The notes below the pieces were generated by a model. That model was given only the letters and a program-made list of their open reading frames with translations, was not told the DNA's origin and did no database searches. DNA of 64,000 bases from Neobacillus driksii (GTDB lineage Bacteria > Bacillota > Bacilli > Bacillales > Cytobacillaceae). The stretch lies in the NCBI RefSeq assembly GCF_013409995.1, contig NZ_JACCBX010000005.1:310001-374000 (forward strand). Direction: 5' to 3'. Shown piece by piece: positions 1 through 14,530 of this stretch; the first letter of the stretch is position 1, and each line of letters opens with the position of its first letter. Both the position numbers and the translations under genes were made by a program.

Positions 1-1039
1 CTGTTTTTGTGAAATCGTAAGCCGTTTCTTCAGATGTTAAGAACTTCAAGAAATCAACTGCTTCTTTTGGTGCATTTTTACTTAACATCCATCCTTCAGG
101 TGCACCAGTAAGTGCCTTAGAATCACCTTTACCGCCCTCAATTTCAGGGAAGTCAAAGAAACCGAAGTCTTTCATACCTTCATCTTCTACCATTTTAACT
201 TCAGCAAACTGCATGTAAACGATTGGTGCTTCACCACTAGCAAACATATTTCTTGCAGCCTCGTGGTCAATTGCAGTTGATAGATCTCCCATGTAATCAG
301 TAAGTTCCTTGAAGATTTCCAATCCTTTAATATAACCTGGATCTGTAAACTCACCTGTTTCGACGTTATAATCTTTTGCTGTTACAGCAGGATCAACAAC
401 CCTTTGGAAAATAGTTCCCATGTAATGCGAAATCGCCCATGCATTGGTTAAACCTTCTACTAACGGCGTTTCATAGCCAGCATCCTGTAACTTATCTAGA
501 ACTGCGATAAATTCTTTATAGGTTTTAGGAACTTCAAGATTATTTTTCTTGAAGGCTTCCTTATTATAGAAGAATGCCTTTCCGTCAACGGTAAATGGTA
601 CTCCATACTTCTTTTCATCAAATGTAAAACCTGCAAACTGAGACTCGATTACTTTTCCTGCCCACTCAGAATCCTCTGCTAAAATATTATCTAGCTCCAT
701 AATACGACCAGATGATACAAGGTTTTCAGCAAATGAGTCAGACCAAGATGAGAAAATATCTGGAAGATCGTCGTTAGAAACGAGTACTCTAATTTTCTCT
801 TTGTAAGAGTCGTTTAAAACAGAATTGACATTAATTTTAACCCCTGGATTAGCCTCTTCAAATTCTTTAATTTTCTGATCATAGAAAGATTTCCGTGGTT
901 CATTCGGCCATCTATGGAAGAAATTGATTTCTACTACATCTTTATCAGAAGATTTTTTTTCTTCGTTTCCTGCTGAGGAGGAACAAGCTGTTAACGCTAA
1001 TAAAAGAACTGTCATGAAAATGGCTAAAAATCTTTTCAT
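1..1039 (-). CDS. Sugar ABC transporter substrate-binding lipoprotein (FrlO-like), partial
   Basis: The gene starts at ATG 1037-1039 and runs off the left edge after about 346 codons, so its C-terminus is missing. The product begins with a lipoprotein signal peptide (positive MKR, hydrophobic stretch, lipobox LTAC followed by SSS). The remainder reads as a family 1 extracellular solute-binding protein, with segments such as LPDIFSSW, YGVPFTVDGK and FFYNKEAF. It should be anchored on the outer face of the membrane and deliver a sugar or sugar derivative to an ABC permease. It lies 211 bp downstream of an frlB-like gene on the same strand, matching the frlB-frlO order of the B. subtilis fructosamine operon, so FrlO is the best guess. 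Substrate identity is inferred from context only. Confidence 0.8.
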   Translation of the reverse strand, partial: MKRFLAIFMTVLLLALTACSSSAGNEEKKSSDKDVVEINFFHRWPNEPRKSFYDQKIKEFEEANPGVKINVNSVLNDSYKEKIRVLVSNDDLPDIFSSWSDSFAENLVSSGRIMELDNILAEDSEWAGKVIESQFAGFTFDEKKYGVPFTVDGKAFFYNKEAFKKNNLEVPKTYKEFIAVLDKLQDAGYETPLVEGLTNAWAISHYMGTIFQRVVDPAVTAKDYNVETGEFTDPGYIKGLEIFKELTDYMGDLSTAIDHEAARNMFASGEAPIVYMQFAEVKMVEDEGMKDFGFFDFPEIEGGKGDSKALTGAPEGWMLSKNAPKEAVDFLKFLTSEETAYDFTKT

Positions 1040-1250
1040 TTTTTCACTCCCTTTAAAATATTCTGATAATAAATTTTAAAATAATAAAATGGAGTGAGTT
1101 CAATTAAGTGTCCTAGTCAACAACGTAGATTAGATTAACCTTCAACTGAACCTTGTCCACTTGTAAAACGTGTCCCGTAAGTATATTAGAAAATCTTTCT
1201 TATAATCTATCATGTTGAACCCGAGTTGTTAAGTGACTAATGTTGGTAGA
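1040..1250. other. Intergenic region, frlB to binding-protein gene
   Basis: This 211-bp gap between two same-strand genes has no open frame with a ribosome site and no clear terminator or promoter that I can see. It may be an operon-internal leader. Confidence 0.3.
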
Positions 1251-2225
1251 TTAATATTCCATTTTCCACATATAGCGTCTTACTGAAAGCGGGTGACCTG
1301 TATGCTCTGCCAATCCATCTGCATATTGACGTAATACAACACCTGCAAGAGCTGGACCAAAGTATTCTTTAAGATCTTCATCAATACCTGTGTAATCCAA
1401 TTCCGCTACATCGACAACTTCAACTTTTTTACTGAATTTTTGTGCAAAGTTAATCGCTCTTTCATCTAATGGACGAGTAGCGCCTTCTCCTTTAATAATT
1501 AGGAATGGAACATCAAAGTCCGTTGCTTCAAATGGTCCGTGGAAGTATTCGCCAGAATGGATCGCATTAGAGTGGATCCACAACATTTCCATTAACAAGC
1601 AGCTTGTAAACGAATATGCCTGGTGATAGTAAGCACCGCTACCCATTGTATAAATCAGTTTATCACGCTTGTATTCGCTTCCAAATTGGAATGCACGATC
1701 ATAAGTCAATTTTCTGTTTGATTCAAAAAGAGTTTCTAAATTATTTAATTGATTTAATACTCTTTCGTATTTTTCATTTGGTGAAACCGCATTCAAAATA
1801 CCGAAAATTAAGCTGTAATATACACCAGTTTCGCCGTCAATCGCATCTGAGCCATCCTTATAGTTGTAATGAACTGTATACTCGGCTTCTTGACAAAGTG
1901 GAGAATCAACCTCCATGGAAATCGCAATCGTAACTGCTCCTTTTTCTCTTGCAAATTTAGCAGCAGCAACTGTTTCTGGTGTAGTTCCTGAATGTGAACG
2001 AAGGATAACAACGCTTCCTTCACCAAGTCCTGGTGGGTTCACATGAACAAATTCATTAGAAGTATAAACTCTGCTTGGAATCTCAATTTCTCTGTTTAAG
2101 AAATAATCCCCAGTAGCAAGGGACGCCATCGAACCCCCACAAGCTACAAAATAAACATTCTTCACTTCTATTGCTTTAACTGCATTGATAGCAGCAGCAA
2201 TTTGGTTAACATGTTCAGTTTTCAT
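1251..2225 (-). CDS. frlB: SIS-domain fructosamine-6-phosphate deglycase (FrlB-like)
   Basis: 324 residues, the usual FrlB length. It carries two sugar isomerase (SIS) folds; the phosphosugar-binding segments GGSMAS (about residues 30-35) and SHSGTTPET (about 77-85) are visible. The family hydrolyses fructoselysine- or other fructosamine-6-phosphates to glucose-6-phosphate and an amine in the cytoplasm. A GlmS-like glutaminase domain is absent, which excludes glucosamine-6-phosphate synthase. The start has a strong ribosome site (AGGGGG) and a good sigma-A promoter with an overlapping palindrome just upstream. The next gene in the operon is a sugar-binding lipoprotein, as in frlB-frlO of B. 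subtilis. A related SIS deglycase or deaminase acting on another amino sugar derivative remains possible. Confidence 0.72.
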   Translation of the reverse strand: MKTEHVNQIAAAINAVKAIEVKNVYFVACGGSMASLATGDYFLNREIEIPSRVYTSNEFVHVNPPGLGEGSVVILRSHSGTTPETVAAAKFAREKGAVTIAISMEVDSPLCQEAEYTVHYNYKDGSDAIDGETGVYYSLIFGILNAVSPNEKYERVLNQLNNLETLFESNRKLTYDRAFQFGSEYKRDKLIYTMGSGAYYHQAYSFTSCLLMEMLWIHSNAIHSGEYFHGPFEATDFDVPFLIIKGEGATRPLDERAINFAQKFSKKVEVVDVAELDYTGIDEDLKEYFGPALAGVVLRQYADGLAEHTGHPLSVRRYMWKMEY

Positions 2226-2249
2226 TTACTTTACCCCCTAATGTTATAT

Positions 2250-2265
2250 GACATCATATGATGTC
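2250..2265. promoter_or_regulatory. Putative GntR/FrlR-type operator at frlB
   Basis: A perfect 16-bp palindrome, GACATCATATGATGTC, lies immediately downstream of the -10 hexamer, where a bound repressor would block transcription initiation. A related palindrome occupies the same place at the HAD gene (3068-3083). The regulator is not encoded in the window; FrlR, a GntR-family repressor, is an inference from the gene content. Confidence 0.6.
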
Positions 2266-2273
2266 TTACTAAG

Positions 2274-2302
2274 AGTATAAACTGACTTATCCCGCAAGTC
2301 AA
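2274..2302 (-). promoter_or_regulatory. Sigma-A promoter of frlB
   Basis: On the minus strand TTGACT (2297-2302) is followed after exactly 17 nt by TATACT (2274-2279), close to the sigma-A consensus and about 50 bp ahead of the frlB start. Confidence 0.75.
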
Positions 2303-2355
2303 ACACTTTTAAAGATTCTGTTAATTACTTTTTTCCGACAAAGTCTGACAAAATC

Positions 2356-2386
2356 ACAAAAAAACAACCCTTATTCCAAATAAGGG
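2356..2386 (-). terminator. Rho-independent terminator of the HAD gene
   Basis: CCCTTATT and AATAAGGG form an 8-bp stem with a 3-nt loop, followed on the minus strand by a U-rich tract. It begins 2 bp past the HAD gene stop codon and lies upstream of the frlB promoter, so frlB is transcribed separately. Confidence 0.85.
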
Positions 2387-2387
2387 G

Positions 2388-3029
2388 CTACTCCAATACC
2401 TCTATCACTTTTTCTAAATCTTCGATAATTTTATATGCCTTTTCCTTCATTTCCTCCGTAGGATCAATTAAATCGGGTACCAATATACAACGAATTTCTG
2501 CCGCACAAGCTGCCTTCAACCCATTCAATGAGTCCTCTAACACTAAAGCAGACTCCACCGGCTCCCCGGCGATTTTACACGCTTCTAAAAAAATATCGGG
2601 ATGAGGCTTACCCTTTTTCACTTCATTCCCACTAATATAAAAATCAAAGCGATCCTCAAGGCCTGTCAGCTTCAAGTATGAAGCAATCGTTTCCCGTGCA
2701 CTGGAGGAAGCAATGCATTTTTTCATTCCCCGCTGATCAAGCGCATCTAGTAGTTTTATGGCTCCCCGCTTTATACCAACGCCATCGTTCGCTAAAATCT
2801 CCTTAAACCGCTTCCGATAATCGATAATGATTTCTTCATACGGAAGTTTACCGCCATACATTTGCTGCATTACTTCCATTGACTTACCATGCGCCAACCC
2901 GATTAACTGTTTATAGTTCTCAATCGTAAACGTAAAACCTCGTCTTTCAACCGCTTCCTTTAATGCTTGAAACGACGGCCATTCCGTATCAAACAACAAT
3001 CCATCCATATCAAAAATTACTAACTTCAC
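2388..3029 (-). CDS. HAD-superfamily hydrolase, beta-phosphoglucomutase-like
   Basis: 213 residues with the full HAD core: motif I DMDGLLFDTE at residues 7-16, a helical cap, motif II near SSS (about 108-110), the KGKPHPDIFLEA segment (Lys), and the acidic motif VLEDSLNG. These enzymes transfer or hydrolyse phosphate through an aspartyl-phosphate at the first Asp. Subfamily signatures fit beta-phosphoglucomutase or sugar-phosphatase types; the substrate is unknown. Start is GTG at 3029, preceded by AGGAGGG. Its promoter carries an operator-like palindrome resembling that of frlB, so it probably belongs to the same sugar regulon although it has its own transcript. Confidence 0.85.
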   Translation of the reverse strand: MKLVIFDMDGLLFDTEWPSFQALKEAVERRGFTFTIENYKQLIGLAHGKSMEVMQQMYGGKLPYEEIIIDYRKRFKEILANDGVGIKRGAIKLLDALDQRGMKKCIASSSARETIASYLKLTGLEDRFDFYISGNEVKKGKPHPDIFLEACKIAGEPVESALVLEDSLNGLKAACAAEIRCILVPDLIDPTEEMKEKAYKIIEDLEKVIEVLE

Positions 3030-3067
3030 CTTCTATCCCTCCTACTTTTTCCAATTATATTAAATAT

Positions 3068-3083
3068 AACATCATAATACGTT
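3068..3083. promoter_or_regulatory. Second copy of the frl-type operator
   Basis: The minus strand reads AACGTATTATGATGTT. It agrees with the frlB operator GACATCATATGATGTC at 11 of 16 positions, is itself mostly palindromic, and abuts the -10 in the same way. The shared pattern is approximately RACRTMWTATGATGTY. Confidence 0.5.
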
Positions 3084-3109
3084 ATATGTCATTAATCGAA
3101 CTTAATCAA
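3081..3109 (-). promoter_or_regulatory. Promoter of the HAD hydrolase gene
   Basis: Minus strand TTGATT (3104-3109), 17-nt spacer, TATAAC (3081-3086), about 50 bp upstream of the GTG start. Confidence 0.65.
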
Positions 3110-3130
3110 AACAAATACTAGAAAAAGTAA

Positions 3131-3163
3131 AAACCCCTACCAGTCCGTCGACCAGCAGGGGGT
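3131..3163 (-). terminator. Terminator of the gerBAC operon
   Basis: On the minus strand AACCCC...GGGGTT closes an extended imperfect hairpin followed by U5. The sequence is nearly identical to the atpC terminator at 7322-7358. Confidence 0.75.
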
Positions 3164-3181
3164 TAATTGATAAAACATCAC

Positions 3182-3346
3182 CTAAATAAACGACCGTACC
3201 ACCATCAAAATACTTAATGCCAATCCGATTAAAGCAAGAAATGAAAACACCACTAATTCCTTCATTTCCCCTTTTCGTACTAACTGTGGAATTTCCCATG
3301 CAAAAATTACTGCAAAGATGAGAATTATCATTAAAAACTTGAGCAT
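3182..3346 (-). CDS. 54-residue membrane protein at the end of the ger operon
   Basis: A small gene (ATG 3344-3346, stop TAG at 3182-3184) preceded by AGAGGA at suitable spacing and starting 16 bp after gerC. The product starts MLKFLMIILIFAVIFAW and ends ALSILMVVRSFI. It has two hydrophobic helices (about residues 3-18 and 31-50) separated by a short charged loop, QLVRKGEMKE. A longer overlapping frame at 3102-3353 encodes Cys-rich nonsense and is rejected. The function is unknown. Position suggests a small accessory subunit of the germinant receptor, comparable in place to the small D-type proteins seen at some ger operons, but that is inference. Confidence 0.75.
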   Translation of the reverse strand: MLKFLMIILIFAVIFAWEIPQLVRKGEMKELVVFSFLALIGLALSILMVVRSFI

Positions 3347-3362
3347 TTTTCATTCCTCTTTG

Positions 3363-4511
3363 TCATTTAATTAAACCAATTCTTCTTACAAAGGCTTTAG
3401 AATGGATGGCAACCTTTGTTTGGGCAAATTCGTTCTCCCAGTTCTCTTTATAATGAGTATTCCATTCCTTCGGATATTTCTTGTAGACCGATTGACCAAA
3501 GCCAAAAATGTCGGACTCATACTCTTTTTGCGCCTTTTCTACAATCATTTCAATCCTTTTGCTGATTTTCTCCTCAGCATATGTTTGAATCTCCTCGATT
3601 ACCTTTGTATCAAAGAGGTTTAACTTCGAGTCATTTTCGATTACGCTCAATTCTGTAACCACATCCACGTCCAGTTTTAATTCCCCTCGTTTGAGTATGG
3701 GAACAATATTCGTTTCTCCTCTTACGATTTCCATACTAATGTTTCCCCCGCCTTTTTCCTCAGGGATATTGACCGTAATAACACCCGTTTTGATTTCATT
3801 ACGAAGCCATAACAGGCCTCGCGTTTCAACCTCATCCATCCAGCCTACTAGCTTGTCCCCTTTAAACACAGCGATTCCATTTACAGCCTGCGCTTCACCT
3901 GATTTATTCTTTGTATTCACTTCTAAGGGCTTTAAGGTAAACTGTGAAGCAAATGGTTCTATCCCCTCTGTCAGAAGCATATTCAGAAAATCCCTGACAT
4001 AAATTTTAAACCCTACACTCATTTTGGCGAGCTCTCTCATTTCCTCTGCCGAAACACCTTCAAATTTTGGCATACTATTGATGATTTTAGAGGCTTTACC
4101 CTTTGTGAACATAATAAAGCTATTAATTCGAGGCTCAGCGTACCTTGTATGGAAGTCGACAATATGAAAAACTCCCTTTTTAGCTAAATCCTCACCAATC
4201 AAAAGGACACGGCTTTGGGAAAAAAAGATTCGTCTTGACAACTTTCCTTGAATATTTCGGTATGCCTCCGATACCGATGCACCCGTTTCTGAAATGACAA
4301 TGGTGCTTTTTCCACTGCTTCCGCCTGTGGTACCCGTTACTAACTTTGAAGGGACGGCCACTTGAAGTGTTAAGCGGAGTTGATCCTCCTCGACAAGGTC
4401 AAGACCAATGGCTGTCACAATAGCAATATCGTTAATTTCAACCCGGTTCCAACAACCCGCCAGCATAATCAGTGTTATTCCCCAAATTAAAAGCATTCTC
4501 ATCACTTTCAT
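3363..4511 (-). CDS. Ger(x)C-family germination lipoprotein
   Basis: 382 residues from ATG 4511, chosen because AGGA lies 8 nt upstream; an in-frame start 9 nt earlier has no room for a ribosome site. The product has a lipoprotein signal ending in LAGC at about residues 16-19 and the family-typical WNRVEINDIAIVTAIGLD that follows, then QVAVPSKL and SQSRVLLIGEDLA. C subunits of germinant receptors sit as lipoproteins on the outer face of the spore inner membrane and act with A and B subunits in sensing germinants. It is third in the operon B-A-C. Confidence 0.92.
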   Translation of the reverse strand: MKVMRMLLIWGITLIMLAGCWNRVEINDIAIVTAIGLDLVEEDQLRLTLQVAVPSKLVTGTTGGSSGKSTIVISETGASVSEAYRNIQGKLSRRIFFSQSRVLLIGEDLAKKGVFHIVDFHTRYAEPRINSFIMFTKGKASKIINSMPKFEGVSAEEMRELAKMSVGFKIYVRDFLNMLLTEGIEPFASQFTLKPLEVNTKNKSGEAQAVNGIAVFKGDKLVGWMDEVETRGLLWLRNEIKTGVITVNIPEEKGGGNISMEIVRGETNIVPILKRGELKLDVDVVTELSVIENDSKLNLFDTKVIEEIQTYAEEKISKRIEMIVEKAQKEYESDIFGFGQSVYKKYPKEWNTHYKENWENEFAQTKVAIHSKAFVRRIGLIK

Positions 4512-4540
4512 TAAGACCATCCTGTCCAGTTAAAAAACGA

Positions 4541-6103
4541 TTAATATTTAGGTTTCCGGGAGCTTAACCGTTTCAAATTCCTTTTTCCTGTTTCATGTGG
4601 GCGTTCATTTATTTTCCACCATGGAGCCCGAATAAATATATCTTTAAGATTATTAAAATGAAAGGGAGCGATTGGAGCCATATAGGGGACACCAAACGAC
4701 CGAAGTTTGACGAGATGAACCGATATAAAGAAAATTCCAAGCAGAATGCCATAAAAACCCAGCGTCGCCGCTAAGAAAATCATAAAAAAGCGAAGGAGGC
4801 GAATCGCTCCTGTTAGGGGGTAACTCGGAAACATAAACGACGCAATCCCTGTCGTTGCGACCACAATGACCAATGGAGCAGAAACAATTCCAGCCTCAAC
4901 CGCTGCCTGCCCTACCACCAATGCACCGACAATACTGACAGTTGACCCGATTGGTCTCGGCAACCTCAACCCCGCTTCACGCAATGCCTCAAAGGTTATT
5001 TCCATTAACAATGCTTCAACCACCGCTGGAAACGGCACTTTTTCCCTTGAAGCCGCGACACTAAATATCAGATTGGTTGGCAGTAATTCATGATGGAAGG
5101 TGGTCACCGCAATATAAATGGAAGGAAACAATAAAGCCACAGCTAAAAATAAATAGCGGATAAATCGAATAAACGAAGTTATGATAAACCTTCCATAATA
5201 GTCCTCAGGTGAATTCATCATTTCAAAAAAAGTGACCGGAACAATAAGGGCAAATGGGCTGTTGGCCACCAAAATCCCGACTTTCCCTTCGAGAAGATTA
5301 CCAACCACTCGATCCGGCCGTTCCGTCTGCAGCACCTGGGGAAACAAAGAGAACGGCTGATCCTCGATAAATTCCACAATGTAGCCGCTATCCTCAATGG
5401 CGTCAATCTCAATTCGATTTAATCGGCTCCGAACTTCCTCTACAATCGAATGCTGGGCAATATCCTCAAGATAGGTAATCATCACTTCCGTTTGTGAAAG
5501 GCTTCCGAGCTTCATATATTCAAACTTGAGTTTCGTTGTTTTTAACCGTCTTCGAATCATACTTCCATTCGTTCGGATATTTTCGGTAAAACCTTCTCTT
5601 GGACCTAAAACGACCGCTTCAGACACTGGTTCATCAACCGAGCGCTGCTCCCACGACTGCTCGCTAATAAAAAGTGCACTTTTCGAGCCATTCATGAGTA
5701 AAATTGTTCCGCCTGCTAAAATTTGATCAATCACTTCTTGGAAGGTTGTCCCTTGCTTTACTTGGGCTGAACTAAGAATCCCTTTCATATCATCTATGGT
5801 TATTTCCGCACGCCTCGGTAATTTCTCGTTAGCCTTTACTAATGGATGAATAACATGTAATTCCATTCTTTCTACATTAACTAAACCATTTAAGTACAAG
5901 ATGAGCGCCGAGTAAGCAGCGTTGATCTCAATCTCCCGATAAGCAAAATCTGCGGCCCCTTCAAAAAGCTGTTTAATCCGCTGAAAATCTTCCTCCAGAT
6001 TACCTGTTAACCCCTCGTTGTTACCTTGCTCTTGAACACTCTGCTCCTTCATATGAGGTTTATTTTTAGCACTTAATCTTTTCATCTGTCGGAAAATTTT
6101 CAA
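4541..6103 (-). CDS. GerA-family spore germination protein
   Basis: A long cytoplasmic N-terminal half (to about residue 285) is followed by several membrane helices (about 300-470), with the GerA-family pattern NLIFSVAASREKVPFP and RPIGSTVSIVGALVVGQAA. The tail is basic (RNLKRLSSRK). A subunits form the core of germinant receptors in the spore inner membrane. The start is uncertain: TTG at 6103 has AGGTGG 8 nt upstream, while GTG at 6115 lacks a usable site. About 520 residues, normal for the family. The germinant recognised cannot be read from sequence. Confidence 0.92.
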   Translation of the reverse strand: MKIFRQMKRLSAKNKPHMKEQSVQEQGNNEGLTGNLEEDFQRIKQLFEGAADFAYREIEINAAYSALILYLNGLVNVERMELHVIHPLVKANEKLPRRAEITIDDMKGILSSAQVKQGTTFQEVIDQILAGGTILLMNGSKSALFISEQSWEQRSVDEPVSEAVVLGPREGFTENIRTNGSMIRRRLKTTKLKFEYMKLGSLSQTEVMITYLEDIAQHSIVEEVRSRLNRIEIDAIEDSGYIVEFIEDQPFSLFPQVLQTERPDRVVGNLLEGKVGILVANSPFALIVPVTFFEMMNSPEDYYGRFIITSFIRFIRYLFLAVALLFPSIYIAVTTFHHELLPTNLIFSVAASREKVPFPAVVEALLMEITFEALREAGLRLPRPIGSTVSIVGALVVGQAAVEAGIVSAPLVIVVATTGIASFMFPSYPLTGAIRLLRFFMIFLAATLGFYGILLGIFFISVHLVKLRSFGVPYMAPIAPFHFNNLKDIFIRAPWWKINERPHETGKRNLKRLSSRKPKY

Positions 6104-6131
6104 TGCCAGCACCACCTAATCATAAATGAAC

Positions 6132-7229
6132 CTATCGTTGACCCCATTTTTTTCGGATAAAAGCAATGCACAGGAATAGGATTGGCAGGATAATTTGTAA
6201 AAGGGTATGTACATAGGTAACATAATATTTAAATCCAATTTCGATATGTTCAACGAAACTGGATGCGGTTACTAGTGATAACGGTGGAATGATGGATCCA
6301 AGTCCAAGGCAGACCGACCGAGTCTGTTTTAAACTCAATAATTGAGAAATTCCAACAGCTGCCGCAAAAGTAAACGCCCCTACCTTAAAAAACACTCCCG
6401 CTACCATCATTAGAATGACAAGTGCGTCAAAACGCTCGAGAAAATCTGCAACCGATACCATTTGCGTAGCGGATAGAAGGGAAAAAATATCCCTGCTGTA
6501 AATTTCCGGTCCTAAAACAGATATCATCATAATCGAGTTAATAGTTAACAGCAGACCGCCTACCAAAATGATTGACATCCCTATCCTTCTAGCATGCTTA
6601 CTATTTCCCAAATGAGGAAATAACATCATAATCACAATGGTTTCTCCAAACGGGAAATTAATCGCAGTAGGAAAAGCGTCTTTCAACACTGGCATTAATC
6701 CATTTCCTAGTATAGGAGTAAGATTTTTAATATCAAATTGATCTACGCTAAAGAGTAGAATCCAAATAAGAATCAGAGAAAAAATATAAATAGGAAAAAC
6801 GATTTCTGCCATTCGGGCAAACGTTTCCACTCCACCTCGGAGGCAATAAATCATCAGCACCATAAAACTTGCAATGACAACAAAAATCGGAGTTTCAGAT
6901 AGAATCGTTGTTACAATAAGATCGCCTAATTCCCTGCTTGCTCTAGCAGCAGAATAGGTAAAATGTAAAATATAAAGCAAAATGACCGGATAGGAAAGAA
7001 ACTTCCCGATAATCTTAGGCAGCATTTCAACCAGTGAATCGCCTGGATAATAGGCCGCTAATTGGGTAAAAACAGCCATTAAGATTAAGCTGCCTGACAT
7101 ACCAATTAATATAAAAATCCATGCATCCTGCTTGGAATTTAAGCCTAAACCTAAAATAATTGCTGTCCCTAATACATAACCAACCATTAAATAAAAAAGT
7201 TGGAGCCCACTAATTTTTTCCGTATACAT
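6132..7229 (-). CDS. GerB-family spore germination permease-like protein
   Basis: 365 residues from ATG 7229 (AGAAGG 8 nt upstream). It is a ten-helix APC-superfamily protein with GerB features: SGLQLFYLMVGYVLGT near the N-terminus, YYPGDSLVEMLPKIIGK, and INFPFGE in the middle. B subunits are thought to bind germinants in the spore inner membrane. It is first in the B-A-C operon, starts 17 bp upstream of gerA's region, and is preceded by a sigma-G-like promoter behind the atpC terminator. Confidence 0.92.
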   Translation of the reverse strand: MYTEKISGLQLFYLMVGYVLGTAIILGLGLNSKQDAWIFILIGMSGSLILMAVFTQLAAYYPGDSLVEMLPKIIGKFLSYPVILLYILHFTYSAARASRELGDLIVTTILSETPIFVVIASFMVLMIYCLRGGVETFARMAEIVFPIYIFSLILIWILLFSVDQFDIKNLTPILGNGLMPVLKDAFPTAINFPFGETIVIMMLFPHLGNSKHARRIGMSIILVGGLLLTINSIMMISVLGPEIYSRDIFSLLSATQMVSVADFLERFDALVILMMVAGVFFKVGAFTFAAAVGISQLLSLKQTRSVCLGLGSIIPPLSLVTASSFVEHIEIGFKYYVTYVHTLLQIILPILFLCIAFIRKKWGQR

Positions 7230-7284
7230 CCTATTCACCTTCTAGCGAGCTAGCCTATAATTTGGTAATGAATTTTCCTTTTCT

Positions 7285-7315
7285 TACTATTTTCAAATAT
7301 GTAACAAGTTATGCA
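7285..7315 (-). promoter_or_regulatory. Sigma-G-like promoter of the ger operon
   Basis: Minus strand TGCATA (7310-7315), 18-nt spacer, AATAGTA (7285-7291). The forespore sigma-G consensus is roughly TGMATA-N17/18-CATACTA, so the -35 matches and the -10 has two mismatches. Forespore expression is the known mode for ger operons. Confidence 0.5.
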
Positions 7316-7321
7316 TATAAC

Positions 7322-7358
7322 AAAAAACCCCCGCCAGTCCGATGACCAGCAGGGGTTT
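7322..7358 (-). terminator. Terminator of the atp operon
   Basis: Minus strand AACCCCTGCTGG...GCGGGGGTT hairpin followed by U6, 14 bp after the atpC stop. Nearly the same sequence ends the ger operon at 3131-3163. Confidence 0.88.
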
Positions 7359-7371
7359 GATTGATAACTAA

Positions 7372-7785
<414 letters not shown>

Positions 7786-7803
7786 TTACCCTCCTGACAG
7801 GCT

Positions 7804-10257
<2,454 letters not shown>

Positions 10258-10289
10258 TCACCACCCTCTTACAAAGATTGTGTTTGGGG

Positions 10290-10339
10290 TTAAACAGTGG
10301 TGACAGGCACGGTTTTGGGTGCCTGTTACCACTGTTTAA
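10290..10339. repeat. Palindromic GGTGACAGGCACC element in the atpA-atpG gap
   Basis: Arms 10290-10310 and 10319-10339 (21 nt each, one mismatch that still pairs as G-U) surround an 8-nt loop. The core GGTGACAGGCAC recurs at 55154-55192 and 58505-58517. In RNA it would form a stable hairpin inside the atp transcript, but there is no U-tract on either strand. Confidence 0.8.
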
Positions 10340-10367
10340 ACACCTTATACTAAATGTCAGACCCTAC

Positions 10368-11891
<1,524 letters not shown>

Positions 11892-11900
11892 CTACGAATC

Positions 11901-13006
<1,106 letters not shown>

Positions 13007-13126
13007 CTATATATCAGTCGAAATAATTGTCGAAATCAATCGTTTATGTATATGAATGAACATAAACGAATGGCGAAGGTTCTCACGAATGATCTTCGCC
13101 ATTTATATGAACACGAGTGTGCTCGA

Positions 13127-13378
<252 letters not shown>

Positions 13379-13414
13379 TTATTTTTTGTTCTTATGAAAA
13401 GAACGGTTTTTATG

Positions 13415-14131
<717 letters not shown>

Positions 14132-14148
14132 TCACCTCGCTTCCCCCG

Positions 14149-14523
14149 CTATTTATCTGAAAATAAATTGTGCGTAAAAAAATCTATCATAATGACAATG
14201 TAGGATGTCATTAATCCTATAACCACACTAATGAGATGAAACTCTTCAGGATACCTCATTGTGATGACAATCGCCAGTGCACCGGTTGCCATTCGTGAAA
14301 AAGATCCAAGTGAACGAACCGTTCTTCCTTCAGCAGCCGCTTGTCCAAATTTGTCGATTTTTCGAGCCATCAACCACAAATTAAAAAGGCTCAAACTTGT
14401 CCCAAGAATCAATCCAAGAAAGATTGATTGCTGCGAAGTGAACCCCCAGCCAAGCACATAAAAAGACAATAAAAAAAACATCCACTTTCGCTGTCGGGTA
14501 AACATTGTTTGAAATTCTGGCAT
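14149..14523 (-). CDS. atpI: ATP synthase subunit I (AtpI)
   Basis: 124 residues with four hydrophobic segments and no catalytic motifs. AtpI proteins lead most atp operons and help assemble the c-ring. The start has AGGAG upstream and follows the preceding small gene by 7 bp. Confidence 0.88.
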   Translation of the reverse strand: MPEFQTMFTRQRKWMFFLLSFYVLGWGFTSQQSIFLGLILGTSLSLFNLWLMARKIDKFGQAAAEGRTVRSLGSFSRMATGALAIVITMRYPEEFHLISVVIGLMTSYIVIMIDFFTHNLFSDK

Positions 14524-14530
14524 GGTTGTT

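Noticed and set aside
3102..3353. 83-residue protein overlapping the small ger membrane protein
   Set aside because: It is Cys- and Ser-rich without motif, extends through the operon terminator, and has no ribosome site. The other frame has a ribosome site and a clear two-helix product.
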